From Clostridiales bacterium (GTDB lineage Bacteria > Bacillota > Clostridia > Oscillospirales > Acutalibacteraceae): a DNA stretch of 40,278 nucleotides. The stretch is taken from NCBI GenBank assembly GCA_012524025.1, contig JAAYSC010000042.1, positions 1-40,278 of the forward strand, given 5' to 3'. Shown here one piece after another: positions 1-8,604 of the stretch (positions within the stretch are counted from its first letter, which is position 1; each line of letters opens with the position of its first letter). A model generated the notes under the pieces. The model saw only the letters and a list, made by a program, of their open reading frames with translations. It searched no databases and was not told the DNA's origin. Both the position numbers and the translations under genes were made by a program.

Positions 1-28
1 AAGGGAATCAAAAGCATAATTGTTGTGC

Positions 29-58
29 GGTTAAGCCTGACCGCAGTCAGGTTTAACC
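29..58. terminator. 13-bp inverted repeat, possible terminator of an upstream gene
   Basis: GGTTAAGCCTGAC (29-41) and GTCAGGTTTAACC (46-58) form a 13-bp stem with one G-T wobble and a CGCA loop. No good T-run follows on either strand, so it may be a terminator of an off-window gene, a processing site or an operator. It lies about 60 bp upstream of the liv promoters. Confidence 0.4.
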
Positions 59-116
59 CTTAATTGCAAAGCTTTTACTGATTTTTTAGCAAAAGGAATA
101 TTTTGCCAATGTTTAC

Positions 117-171
117 TTGACACATACTAATTTTTACTATAATTGACAAAGAAGGGCCACAATGATAAAAT
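117..171 (+). promoter_or_regulatory. Two overlapping sigma-A type promoters for the liv operon
   Basis: The downstream promoter has TTGACA at 143-148, a 17-bp spacer and TAAAAT at 166-171. A second TTGACA at 117-122 lies 15 bp before TATAAT at 138-143, which is shorter than ideal. The TATAAT of the first abuts the -35 of the second. Transcripts would have a 5' leader of roughly 110-140 nt before livJ. No riboswitch class was recognised in it. Confidence 0.6.
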
Positions 172-288
172 AACACATATTTTAATAGCCGACCGCCTTT
201 CAACAGTCAGGGGCTGTCCAAACTCATGCGTTAACGGTGGGCATAACGCCTTGCCGTGAGAATAATTAAATTTGGAGGAGAAAGCAAC

Positions 289-1473
289 ATGATGAAAAGA
301 GTAATTTCCATCGCACTCGTACTTGTTCTGGCATTAGGAGCATTTGCTGCATGCGCTCCGAAAGAAAAGAAAGAAGAAACCATCAAAGTCGGTATCTTGG
401 GCTGTCACACCGGTGAATACGCCGTTTACGGCCTGGCCGTCAAAAACGGTGCCACCCTTTACATTGACAAGTTCAATGAAGCCGGCGGCGCAAACGGTAA
501 AAAGATCGAAATTATCGCCTATGACAACAAGGCCGATGACGCTGAAGCGGTTAACGCTTTTACCCGCATGGTAGGCGAGGGCATAACCGGCCTTATCGGT
601 GATGTTTTGACCGGTAACACCCTGGCAGTTGTCGCCGAAGCCAACCCCATTAACATGCCCATGGTAACTGCTTCCGCCACTGCGGCTGCCGTAACTTACG
701 ATGAAGACAACGATAAAGTTATGGAAAATGTTTTCCGTACCTGCTTTATCGACCCCTTCCAAGGTGAAAAAATGGCTGAATATGCAGCCGATGTTTTAGG
801 CGCAAAGACAGCCGCCATCATTTTTGAAAGCGGTAACGACTATGCTATCGGCTTGAGTGATGCTTTTAAGAAGAAGGCCGGCGAAGTCGGGCTTGAAATC
901 GTTCAAGAAGAGGGCTATTCAACCGGTGATAAGGACTTTAAGAGCCAAATGACCAGCATTAAAGCCAAGACCCCCGATGTTGTTTTCTGCCCCAACTATT
1001 ATGAAGATGTGGGCCTCATTGTTACACAAGCTCGCGAAGCCGGCATTACCGTTCCCTTTGTTGGCGGTGACGGTTGGGCAGGCGTTAAGGCCTTTGCTTC
1101 TGCCGAAGACCTTGAAGGCTGCGTATTCACTTCCGGCTATGCCCCGGGTTCAACCGAAGAAGTTATAGCTTTTGAAAGCGAATACACCGAAAAATATGGC
1201 GAAGAAACCCTTAACATGTTTGCAGCCACAGCTTATGACGCAGCTATGGTTATGTGCAACGCCATAAAGCTTGTTGAAGAAGCAGGCGTTGAAGACCCCG
1301 GTTCCGAAGAATACAAACAAGCCGTTATTGACGCTATCAGAGATAAGAGCGACACGGTTAGCGGTATAACCAGCCCGGACGGCTATGCCTTTGACGAGTT
1401 TAACAACCCCATTAAGGCTGTAGTTGTAATTAAAGTTGTAAACGGTGCAGAAGAGTTTGACCGTCTCTATTAA
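289..1473 (+). CDS. livJ: Branched-chain amino acid type ABC transporter, substrate-binding lipoprotein
   Basis: Extracellular receptor of a LIV-type (HAAT) ABC importer, 394 aa. The start is the ATG at 289, 8 nt after GGAGGAG; an in-frame TTG further upstream has no ribosome site. Residues 1-22 are a lipoprotein signal peptide (KR, hydrophobic core, FAAC lipobox with Cys22), followed by a charged KEKKEE linker. The rest is a Peripla_BP_6 two-lobe fold, with the typical VGILGCHTGEYAVYG opening and the FNEAGGANGKKIEI strand-helix. It is the first gene of livJ-H-M-G-F. The ligand cannot be read from sequence: Leu/Ile/Val is the family default, but other amino acids, amides or urea are possible. 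Confidence 0.9.
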   Translation: MMKRVISIALVLVLALGAFAACAPKEKKEETIKVGILGCHTGEYAVYGLAVKNGATLYIDKFNEAGGANGKKIEIIAYDNKADDAEAVNAFTRMVGEGITGLIGDVLTGNTLAVVAEANPINMPMVTASATAAAVTYDEDNDKVMENVFRTCFIDPFQGEKMAEYAADVLGAKTAAIIFESGNDYAIGLSDAFKKKAGEVGLEIVQEEGYSTGDKDFKSQMTSIKAKTPDVVFCPNYYEDVGLIVTQAREAGITVPFVGGDGWAGVKAFASAEDLEGCVFTSGYAPGSTEEVIAFESEYTEKYGEETLNMFAATAYDAAMVMCNAIKLVEEAGVEDPGSEEYKQAVIDAIRDKSDTVSGITSPDGYAFDEFNNPIKAVVVIKVVNGAEEFDRLY

Positions 1474-1514
1474 TAAATTTGCGGTTTAGGTTCTTGCGCC
1501 ACAATATGTGACCG

Positions 1515-1554
1515 AGTCTGCCTTGTGCCGTTTTATAACCGCACAAGGCAGACT
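1515..1554 (+). terminator. Strong hairpin between livJ and livH (attenuator or mRNA stabiliser)
   Basis: AGTCTGCCTTGTGC (1515-1528) and GCACAAGGCAGACT (1541-1554) form a perfect 14-bp stem with a 12-nt loop. Only TTAAG follows, so termination would be partial. Such hairpins after binding-protein genes usually let the receptor be made in excess of the permease. Confidence 0.6.
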
Positions 1555-1603
1555 TTAAGTAAGGCGATATCAGCGCCCACTTTCTTTTGAAAGGATGACT
1601 TCA

Positions 1604-2491
1604 GTGTCTGTTTTTACTACCATCGTAAGCCAACTTATAAACGGCCTGCAAACAGGTTCCGTCTATGCCTTGATAGCCTTGGGCTATTCTATGGTTTACG
1701 GTATTATTTTATTACTTAACTTCGCCCACGGCGACATTATAATGGTGGGCGCTTATACGGCCTGGCTTTTTATGGTCAATTTTTCTCAAAGCCCTATTAT
1801 TGCGGTTTTAGCCGCTATAGTTGCCAGCACCGTTTTAGGTGTTGTTATTGAAAAGGTGGCTTACACCCCCTTAAGGCAAGCCCCGCGGCTGTCACTGCTT
1901 ATTACTGCCATAGGTATTTCCTTCCTTTTGGAAAACTTGGCACAACTCATTTTTGGTGCCGGTGCCAAACCTATGCCGAAAATCGTCAATGTGCCTTCTA
2001 TTTCTTTGGGCAGTGTCAGTGTAAGCGGTACGGCACTTGTAACCCTGGTGGTTTCTGTTGTTTCCATGCTTTTGCTCAACCTGCTTATTAAAAGGTCTAA
2101 AATGGGTAAGGCCATGCGAGCCGTTTCCGAAGATACCGGGGCTGCTCAACTGATGGGAATCAACATCAACAGAACCATATCTTTTACATTTGCGGTCGGG
2201 TCTGCCCTTGCCGGCATCGGTTCCGTACTTTACAGTGCGGCCTATCCGCAAGCTTCCCCCACCATGGGCGGTATGCTGGGGCTCAAGGCCTTTGTTGCAG
2301 CGGTTTTAGGCGGCATCGGTTCCGTACCCGGGGCGGTTATAGGCGGCTTTTGTATCGGCATAGCCGAAGCGGGTGCTTCTGCCGTAGGTTTATCGGTTTG
2401 GAAGGACGCCGTTGTTTTCATTATTCTGATCATAGTGCTCATAGTCAAGCCCACCGGTTTATTAGGGCGTAACTTGCAAGAAAAGGTTTAA
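1604..2491 (+). CDS. livH: Branched-chain amino acid ABC transporter permease LivH
   Basis: Inner-membrane permease subunit of the LIV importer, about 295 aa with roughly eight hydrophobic segments. The family signature is clear: LQTGSVYALIALGYSMVYGI near the N-terminus, LLNFAHGDIIMVGAY, and the ATP-binding-subunit contact region MRAVSEDTGAAQLMGININ. The GTG at 1604 is preferred because GAAAGG lies about 9 nt upstream of it; the in-frame ATG at 1595 directly abuts that ribosome site. It follows livJ after a hairpin and precedes livM by 14 bp, so both permeases are co-transcribed. Confidence 0.9.
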   Translation: MSVFTTIVSQLINGLQTGSVYALIALGYSMVYGIILLLNFAHGDIIMVGAYTAWLFMVNFSQSPIIAVLAAIVASTVLGVVIEKVAYTPLRQAPRLSLLITAIGISFLLENLAQLIFGAGAKPMPKIVNVPSISLGSVSVSGTALVTLVVSVVSMLLLNLLIKRSKMGKAMRAVSEDTGAAQLMGININRTISFTFAVGSALAGIGSVLYSAAYPQASPTMGGMLGLKAFVAAVLGGIGSVPGAVIGGFCIGIAEAGASAVGLSVWKDAVVFIILIIVLIVKPTGLLGRNLQEKV

Positions 2492-2505
2492 GGGGGGCTT
2501 GTGCA

Positions 2506-3537
2506 ATGAAAGATAAAATGCGAAAAATGCCCACCTGGCTCAGCTATCTGATTAATGCGGCCTTTTTGTTCCTTATCCTTTTTGGCGGGATGCAAATAAT
2601 AAATTCGGGTAGGCTGTCCACTTATTACATCAGGGTTATAATACTGTGCGGTATTAATATAATACTGGCCTTGTCTTTAAACCTGGCTACCGGGTTTTTA
2701 GGCCAGTTGCCTTTAGGTCACGCGGGCTTTATGGCCCTCGGCGCATACTCTTCTGCAATTTTTATGCGCTTTGCTTGTAATGTTAAAATGCTGCCCCCAA
2801 CTTTGATGTTCCCCGTAGGCATAGTTCTTGGAGGGGTTTTTGCGGCCTTTATCGGTTTTCTTATAGGCATACCCGCCTTGCGGCTCAAGGGGGACTATTT
2901 GGCCATAATTACCCTGGGCTTCGGTGAGATTATCAGGGTTGTTTTGCTCAACATTGATGATGTTTTGGGCTTTAAACTCACATATGGTGCCGCATCATTA
3001 AAAAACATACCCAAGACAACAAACTTTTTTAATACCTTCCTTTTAGTCGGTATTACCTATTATGTCATCCACACATATATCAAGTCCCGGCACGGGCGGG
3101 CTACCCTGGCTATCAGGGACAATGAAATAGCCGCGGAATCTTGCGGCATCAACACAACCTACTACAAAACACTGGGCTTTACCATGTCGGCCTTTTTTGC
3201 CGGCATAGCCGGTGCCCTTTACGCAGGCTACCTTGGCGTTATAAACCCTTCGGGCTTCGGTTTTATGAAGTCTATCGAAATTTTGGTAACCGTCGTATTG
3301 GGCGGCATGGGCTCCATGGTCGGTTCCATAATATCGGCCACCGTCCTCACGGCCGTGCCGGAAATGCTCAGGGCTTTTTCGCAGTACAGGATGATCGTTT
3401 ACTCACTCTTGCTGGTGGTGGTCATGATTTTCAAACCTTCAGGCCTCATGGGCAATTATGAGTTCTCACTTACTAAAATTTTAAATAAGAGCGGCTCCAA
3501 GAAAAAGAATAAGAAAGGGGGCGGGAAGAATGGCTGA
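2506..3537 (+). CDS. livM: Branched-chain amino acid ABC transporter permease LivM
   Basis: Second membrane permease of the LIV importer, 343 aa. It has an N-terminal hydrophobic segment and the LivM motifs LSLNLATGFLGQLPLGHAGF, IPALRLKGDYLAIITLGFGE (helix that contacts the ATPases) and the loop AIRDNEIAAESCGINTTYYK. The C-terminus is a lysine-rich cytoplasmic tail (KKKNKKGGGKNG). The ATG at 2506 is preceded by AGGGGGG. Its end overlaps the livG start by 8 nt, suggesting translational coupling. Confidence 0.92.
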   Translation: MKDKMRKMPTWLSYLINAAFLFLILFGGMQIINSGRLSTYYIRVIILCGINIILALSLNLATGFLGQLPLGHAGFMALGAYSSAIFMRFACNVKMLPPTLMFPVGIVLGGVFAAFIGFLIGIPALRLKGDYLAIITLGFGEIIRVVLLNIDDVLGFKLTYGAASLKNIPKTTNFFNTFLLVGITYYVIHTYIKSRHGRATLAIRDNEIAAESCGINTTYYKTLGFTMSAFFAGIAGALYAGYLGVINPSGFGFMKSIEILVTVVLGGMGSMVGSIISATVLTAVPEMLRAFSQYRMIVYSLLLVVVMIFKPSGLMGNYEFSLTKILNKSGSKKKNKKGGGKNG

Positions 3538-4384
3538 ATCTAAACTGGTCCCGGTACCAAGCCGGGGTATGGTACCCGAACGCGATGTCAGCGACCGCCC
3601 TGTTTTGGAAACACTTCACCTGGGTGTTGATTTTGGCGGCCTTGTAGCTGTTGATGAATTCAACATGGTAATAGGTAAAACAGAAATTGCCGGCCTGATA
3701 GGACCCAACGGTGCTGGGAAAACGACGGTTTTCAACCTTTTAACCAAGGTTTATCAACCCACCCGGGGCACTATCTTGCTTGGTGATAAGGACACATCCG
3801 GCATGAACACCAGCCAGGTCTGCAAGGCCGGTATGGCCCGAACCTTCCAAAACATTCGCCTCTTTAACGACATGACGGTAATAGAAAATGTTTTGGTGGG
3901 CCACCACAACTCCATAGCCTACCACACACCCAACGCTATCTTCCGCCTACCTTCTTTTTGGCGGGAAGAAAAAGAAGCACGCAAACGCGCCCTTGAGCTT
4001 CTTTCAATTTTCAATATGGAAGACACGGCCGAGGCCAAGGCCGGCTCCCTACCCTACGGTGCCCAAAGAAGGCTTGAAATAGTCAGAGCCTTGGCCACCA
4101 ACCCCACCATTCTTTTGTTGGACGAACCGGCCGCAGGCATGAACCCGACCGAAACTGCGGAACTTATGGAAAATATAGTTAAAATCCGTGATACTTTCAA
4201 TATAGCTATCTTACTCATTGAGCATGATATGAGGCTGGTTATGGGGATTTGTGAAGGTATAGCCGTGCTCAATTACGGCAAGATTATTGCAAAGGGCACA
4301 CCGGAAGAAATTAAATCCAACCCGCTTGTAATCGACGCCTATCTTGGCAAAAAGGATGATGATGAGGTGGAAGACGATGCTTAA
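3530..4384 (+). CDS. livG: LIV-type ABC transporter ATP-binding protein LivG
   Basis: Cytoplasmic ATPase of the importer, 284 aa. It has Walker A GLIGPNGAGKTT, Q-loop RTFQNIRLF, the LivG-type signature SLPYGAQRRLEI in place of LSGGQ (normal for this family), Walker B ILLLDEPAAGMN and the switch His in LLIEHDMR. The N-terminus has an unusual ~30-residue extension before the first strand, and the C-terminus is very acidic (KKDDDEVEDDA). It overlaps livM by 8 nt upstream and livF by 8 nt downstream. Confidence 0.93.
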   Translation: MAESKLVPVPSRGMVPERDVSDRPVLETLHLGVDFGGLVAVDEFNMVIGKTEIAGLIGPNGAGKTTVFNLLTKVYQPTRGTILLGDKDTSGMNTSQVCKAGMARTFQNIRLFNDMTVIENVLVGHHNSIAYHTPNAIFRLPSFWREEKEARKRALELLSIFNMEDTAEAKAGSLPYGAQRRLEIVRALATNPTILLLDEPAAGMNPTETAELMENIVKIRDTFNIAILLIEHDMRLVMGICEGIAVLNYGKIIAKGTPEEIKSNPLVIDAYLGKKDDDEVEDDA

Positions 4385-5078
4385 TGTTAATGACATAAAT
4401 GTCTATTACGGCCCCATACACGCCATACAGGGCATTTCATTTGAAGTAAAGCAAGGTGAAATCGTTTCACTGATCGGCGCCAACGGGGCCGGCAAGTCCA
4501 CCGTGCTGAAAACCGTTTCCGGCCTCATGCGTTCCAAAACCGGCGGTATCGACTTCATGGGTGAAAGCATACATAACACCGCCCCACACAATATTGTCCG
4601 CATGGGCATTGCCCACATACCCGAAGGCAGGCGGATTTTTCAGCGAATGACGGTTGAAGAAAACCTTGAAATGGGTGCCTTCACTCAAAATTCCAAAAAA
4701 ATTGATCAATCGCTTGAAGAAATATACTTCCTTTTCCCCCGCCTCAAAGAGCGCCGCCGCCAAATCGCCGGCACCCTGTCGGGCGGTGAGCAGCAGATGT
4801 TGGCCATGAGCCGCGGCCTTATGAGCAACCCCAAGCTTATGATGTTGGACGAACCTTCCATGGGGCTTGCCCCAATTTTGGTGCGTCAGGTTTTTGACAT
4901 TATTAAAACCTTGCACGAGGCCGGCACCACAATTTTATTGGTTGAACAAAACGCACAAATGGCCCTGTCCATTGCAGACAGAGCCTATGTGCTTGAAACC
5001 GGCAAGGTCACACTCACGGGCACGGGGGCCGAGTTGGTCAAGAGCGATGAGGTTAAGAAGGCTTACCTGGTCGGCTAA
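4377..5078 (+). CDS. livF: LIV-type ABC transporter ATP-binding protein LivF
   Basis: Second ATPase of the importer, 233 aa. Walker A SLIGANGAGKST, signature TLSGGEQQMLAMSRGLM, Walker B LMMLDEPSMGLAP and switch His-equivalent LLVEQNAQ are all present; Glu-Gln in place of the switch His is normal for LivF. The start is the ATG at 4377, after GAGGTGG with a 7-nt spacer; the in-frame ATG at 4344 lies inside livG without a ribosome site. It is the last gene of the operon and is followed by a terminator. Confidence 0.92.
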   Translation: MLNVNDINVYYGPIHAIQGISFEVKQGEIVSLIGANGAGKSTVLKTVSGLMRSKTGGIDFMGESIHNTAPHNIVRMGIAHIPEGRRIFQRMTVEENLEMGAFTQNSKKIDQSLEEIYFLFPRLKERRRQIAGTLSGGEQQMLAMSRGLMSNPKLMMLDEPSMGLAPILVRQVFDIIKTLHEAGTTILLVEQNAQMALSIADRAYVLETGKVTLTGTGAELVKSDEVKKAYLVG

Positions 5079-5105
5079 AATCGTAAAAAAGGTTCACTAT
5101 AATAT

Positions 5106-5153
5106 AAAATGCGCTTTGAGATGGCCCTACAGCCAAAACAAGGCGCATTTTTT
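5106..5153. terminator. Bidirectional terminator between livF and the GPH symporter gene
   Basis: AAAATGCGC (5107-5114 region) pairs with GCGCATTTTTT (5143-5153), with a small inner GGC..GCC hairpin. T-runs occur on both strands, so it can end livF (plus) and the convergent symporter gene (minus). Confidence 0.7.
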
Positions 5154-5162
5154 GTATATTTT

Positions 5163-6677
5163 TTAATCTGCTTTTTCCAGACGCTTTTGCAAACGCCTTT
5201 GTGCTAAATCTTCCATCATTTTTTCTTTAAATTCACCGTGTACATTATAGAACATGTAGGTAATGCCAACCAAAAGTTTTGATATGGCGGGAACCATGGC
5301 GAAAATGAACCAAATACCGGATAAAATGCGGGGGTCCGTCTGGGCAATGAGGTTGCCGTAATTGTCCTTTAAGGGTACAAAATTAATGAATTGGTAGGCC
5401 ATGCCGGCAATAAAACCTTGCAGGCTGCCGTTGAGTTTACCAAACCAGTTGTTGGCTGCGCTTACCAAGCCTTCATTGCGCACACCGTGTTTCCATTCAA
5501 TATAGTCAAATGTGTCTGCCGCCATAACTTTTGATGCGATAGCGTTTGACGCATTGGGGATTTGCATTATCATCAGGGCAAGGGCAAGGTAGACGACATT
5601 AAGTGCCATTTTGTCCTTCCCGAAGGGGTTGTAGCCGATAATCCACATGATTGCAAAGCAGGCCGCTCCCCAGAAGTGGCCGGCTATGAAGATATTGCGC
5701 TCACCGAATCGCTTAATTATTCTGGGCATAAAGGGGGTAATAAAATATTTGGGTAAACCCGTTAGGAGGCCGGCTAAAAACCCGTTTGCCAAAGACCCTG
5801 TGTTATTGAGCCAGAAAAAGCTTTCTGAAGAATTTCGAAGGTTGCCTTGCAAGCCGCCGAAAAGAGCCGATATATTGGCTACGAGGAAGGGGCGGGTGGT
5901 CACGGCAAATTTGATGGAATCTATAATGCTGGCATCTTTCATATCGTCACTTGAGGCTATGGGCACAACACGCTCACGGGTGTTTTTAAATTTGTAAAAA
6001 GAGGCCGTGGCACCGATTACAAAGAAGACATAGGCATAATATCTGTAAATATTTTGCATTAAGAGGCCGGGATACATACGGGGTAAATATGTAACAACAA
6101 CCGACAAAATCGAAGGCAGCCAGCCACTGAAAAAACTAATAAAGTGCTGGACGGTCATTAGGGTGTTGCGCTCATTTTGGTTGGGGGTTATAAAATAAAT
6201 CATGAGGTTACCCGCACTGCTAAACGAGTTTGCAAGGCCCCCCAACATGCTGGTGATATAAAGCTGAACCATAATTTGGGTGGGGCTTGCTATACCGGGT
6301 AAGAGAGTATAGCTCATAAAAGTGGAAATCATGGCCAAGGGTAACATAACAACAAGGTAGGGCCTGAAGTGCCCCCAACGGGTCCAAGTTTTATCTATAA
6401 TATATCCAGATATGGGGTCATCCAAAGCATCATAGATGCTGGTGAAAAGAGTAAGCTTGGCATACTGGGCACCGGTAATATTGAAAAAGTTCATCCAGAA
6501 AAACTGCATGTTTACAACGGTGCTGCTACCCGTAACAAATTCAGATATGAGGTAGGCGACAACCTCTTTGGATTTTAAGTATCGCCTATTCTCTTTAGCC
6601 ATCTGTCTGATTTGTTCGGGTTTTTCCTCTGCGTTTTCCGTTTTTGTTATATCTTCCGCCTTTGTTTCAATTGACAA
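5163..6677 (-). CDS. GPH-family (MelB-like) glycoside:cation symporter
   Basis: Membrane sugar transporter of the glycoside-pentoside-hexuronide:cation symporter family within MFS, 504 aa, about 12 hydrophobic segments. The hallmark of the family is visible near residues 80-110: YDALDDPISGYIIDKTWTRW followed by GHFRPYL. Translation appears to start at TTG (6677), six nt after AGAGGTG; no ATG in frame is better placed. It lies 160 bp downstream of the ketopantoate reductase-like gene and is the last gene of the leftward glycan block, so it probably imports an oligosaccharide or glycoside released by the GH51, GH4 or GH3 enzymes. Substrate is inferred from context only. Confidence 0.88.
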   Translation of the reverse strand: MSIETKAEDITKTENAEEKPEQIRQMAKENRRYLKSKEVVAYLISEFVTGSSTVVNMQFFWMNFFNITGAQYAKLTLFTSIYDALDDPISGYIIDKTWTRWGHFRPYLVVMLPLAMISTFMSYTLLPGIASPTQIMVQLYITSMLGGLANSFSSAGNLMIYFITPNQNERNTLMTVQHFISFFSGWLPSILSVVVTYLPRMYPGLLMQNIYRYYAYVFFVIGATASFYKFKNTRERVVPIASSDDMKDASIIDSIKFAVTTRPFLVANISALFGGLQGNLRNSSESFFWLNNTGSLANGFLAGLLTGLPKYFITPFMPRIIKRFGERNIFIAGHFWGAACFAIMWIIGYNPFGKDKMALNVVYLALALMIMQIPNASNAIASKVMAADTFDYIEWKHGVRNEGLVSAANNWFGKLNGSLQGFIAGMAYQFINFVPLKDNYGNLIAQTDPRILSGIWFIFAMVPAISKLLVGITYMFYNVHGEFKEKMMEDLAQRRLQKRLEKAD

Positions 6678-6712
6678 AAAAACACCTCTGAAAATAATTT
6701 TGATTCATTTCC

Positions 6713-6724
6713 GAATAATTATTC
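6713..6724. promoter_or_regulatory. 12-bp palindrome upstream of the symporter gene
   Basis: GAATAATTATTC is a perfect palindrome about 36 bp upstream of the TTG start. It is AT-rich and would sit in the promoter region, so it could be an operator, but chance cannot be excluded. Confidence 0.25.
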
Positions 6725-6839
6725 TGCATCATGTTACTTTAAGTTAAGTTTGCCGCCGTGACTGTGCGGACACTGCTCCGGTTTTGCTCATATCCACATT
6801 AAGGGTGGGGATAGGTCCGGCTGTTAAGATAAGGGCGCT

Positions 6840-7769
6840 CTAATAAGCGGCTTCTATCTCTTTTAGTCGCTCATAGAGCATCTTGTTAACCGGTGTTTCG
6901 ATTGCGTGTTTTTGAGCCAGTCTTAAAACCGTACCGCCCAGCATTTCAAGTTCACTGGGTCTTTTGGCTTCAACATCTTGACGCATGGAGGGTTTGCCTT
7001 GCGGGTTTAGAGTGTTTATTATACCAATCCAATAAGGGATATCCGCCTCACTCAAATCGACACCTTCCTTGTGGGCTAAGGGGATAACTTCCCGCATGGC
7101 GGCCAGCATAACATCTTGCGTTTCACCGGGGCTTTGGGCATCAATATAGGTGTCACCAAAGACCGCAAGCACCTGGTTTATGCCGACATTAAGCATAAAC
7201 TTGTTCCATATTCTGCGCTTAATGTCATCCACCTTCTCATGAGGTAAGCTTACCCTTTTAAAGAAATGCTCGACTCTGTCAACCGATTCTTTTTTTTCGC
7301 CGGCTCTATCGTCACCGAAGAAGACGGTTCCCCTGTTTAAGTAGGTGAGTTTATTACCTTCTTTTACGGCGTCCATGCCCTGGGCAACGGCATAAATTAC
7401 CCTTTCAGCCCCATAGGCTCGGCTTATAAGCTCTTCACTGGAAATGCCGTTTAAAACCGAAAGGAAAAGTGTGTCTTCCCCCACCTGATTTTTTACCGCT
7501 TCAAGGGCATTTGGTAAGGCATTGAATTTAACCGCAAAAATAACAAGGTCTGCCGGGTCGGACTTTTCATCGCTCGAAACATAATTAAAGTCGCAAAGTT
7601 CGCCCATGTCGTAAATGCCTTCGCTTTTGTATCTTTCAATCCGCTTTGGATCGGCCACAATTCGCAAGTTTTCCTTAAGCATAGACTTTGAAAGCTTGTT
7701 ACCTATTAGGATACCGAGGGCACCAAGGCCTATTATGGCTACTGTTTTTATTTCTTTACCGTCTCTCAT
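6840..7769 (-). CDS. 2-dehydropantoate 2-reductase family protein (PanE/ApbA)
   Basis: NADPH-dependent reductase fold of 309 aa. The N-terminal Rossmann motif is VAIIGLGALG (residues ~10-19). The catalytic Lys region is RRIWNKFMLNVGINQV, and the C-terminal helical domain has the PSMRQDVEAKRPSELEMLGG motif that carries the conserved Glu. ATG at 7769 follows GAGG with a 7-nt gap. In the classical pathway it reduces ketopantoate to pantoate for CoA synthesis. Its position between a GDPD gene (19 bp upstream) and a sugar transporter, with no panB or panC nearby, suggests a paralogue acting on another 2-oxo acid; this is inference. Confidence 0.82.
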   Translation of the reverse strand: MRDGKEIKTVAIIGLGALGILIGNKLSKSMLKENLRIVADPKRIERYKSEGIYDMGELCDFNYVSSDEKSDPADLVIFAVKFNALPNALEAVKNQVGEDTLFLSVLNGISSEELISRAYGAERVIYAVAQGMDAVKEGNKLTYLNRGTVFFGDDRAGEKKESVDRVEHFFKRVSLPHEKVDDIKRRIWNKFMLNVGINQVLAVFGDTYIDAQSPGETQDVMLAAMREVIPLAHKEGVDLSEADIPYWIGIINTLNPQGKPSMRQDVEAKRPSELEMLGGTVLRLAQKHAIETPVNKMLYERLKEIEAAY

Positions 7770-7787
7770 TTTTGCCTCACTTAAAAA

Positions 7788-8576
7788 TTACTTTCTTCCC
7801 CAATTTTCAATCAGCCATATGAGCCTGTGGGGATATTTTGTTGTAATGTTATCCGGACCCAGGCTTAAAACCCTAATCATGTCCGTGCTTTTGTTTACTG
7901 TCCAAAGTGAAACCAGGAGCCCTTGCTCCTGCATGGCCTCAACTATTTCGGGTGAGGCTTCATTAAAATTACAATTAATTCCCAAATAGCCGCCGGCCTT
8001 GACTTTTTCGGCAAGGTCGCGGGCATAGGCCCTGTCATTTCGCCTTTTGGGGTCGGTCTTGCAGTTTAGGTAATAGGGCAAGGGGCAGTCGCGAATAATC
8101 TCTTGCGTAGTTTCCTCCACCACACCTGTGAAAAAGGCTCTTTCTTCCAGGCCATAGGCTAAAAGCAGGCGATAGACTTCCGCCATGTTTTTGCTTGACT
8201 TACAGTCAACATTAATTTGAGCTTTGTCACTTTGGGCGATTATGGCAAGGGCCTTATCCAGCGGCAAACCCTTGTTTTGTGCAGGCTCACTGTCATGGAT
8301 AACAACCGGGGTTCCGTCCGGCCAAAAAGAAAGATCAATTTCAATTATATCAAAGCCCGCTTGAACCGCTGCTTTGATAGCAAGCGCCGAATTGTCGGGC
8401 AGACCCATGGCACCCGCATGGGCGGTGACTGTATAGTTTTCGGGCAAGTCAAGCGGTTTTTCCCAGTTTTTTTGCAGATCGCCCAAACCCGCAAAGGGCC
8501 CCGCCAAGAAGGACCCCAAAGAAAACCAAACGGCCAAGGCTGTGTTTATTATAAGTGTTCCTATTTTAGCCGACAT
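7788..8576 (-). CDS. Divergent glycerophosphodiester phosphodiesterase-fold protein with N-terminal membrane segment
   Basis: GDPD-superfamily TIM barrel of 262 aa. The ATG at 8576 has GGGAGG 7 nt upstream; the longer frame reaching back into the GH4 gene is an artefact of a CAT repeat. Residues ~5-28 are hydrophobic (signal anchor or signal peptide). The catalytic His pair is present in TAHAG and VIHDSE, and the metal-binding E-x-D is present in IEIDLS. The Arg of the usual HRG motif is Ala here, and PENT is PDNS. It sits 28 bp after the GH4 gene in a carbohydrate operon, so the substrate may be a sugar-linked phosphodiester or another small compound. It is distant from the two GDPD paralogues at 12650-14336. 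Confidence 0.75.
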   Translation of the reverse strand: MSAKIGTLIINTALAVWFSLGSFLAGPFAGLGDLQKNWEKPLDLPENYTVTAHAGAMGLPDNSALAIKAAVQAGFDIIEIDLSFWPDGTPVVIHDSEPAQNKGLPLDKALAIIAQSDKAQINVDCKSSKNMAEVYRLLLAYGLEERAFFTGVVEETTQEIIRDCPLPYYLNCKTDPKRRNDRAYARDLAEKVKAGGYLGINCNFNEASPEIVEAMQEQGLLVSLWTVNKSTDMIRVLSLGPDNITTKYPHRLIWLIENWGRK

Positions 8577-8604
8577 GAGAAAACCTCCCTTAAAATATCC
8601 ACAG

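Noticed and set aside
29-58. Insertion-sequence end or attachment site
   Set aside because: No transposase, integrase or second matching copy in the window; it is a simple hairpin.
334-762. Long open frame on the minus strand inside livJ
   Set aside because: It mirrors the coding strand of a clear Peripla_BP_6 gene, has no ribosome site and no recognisable domain.
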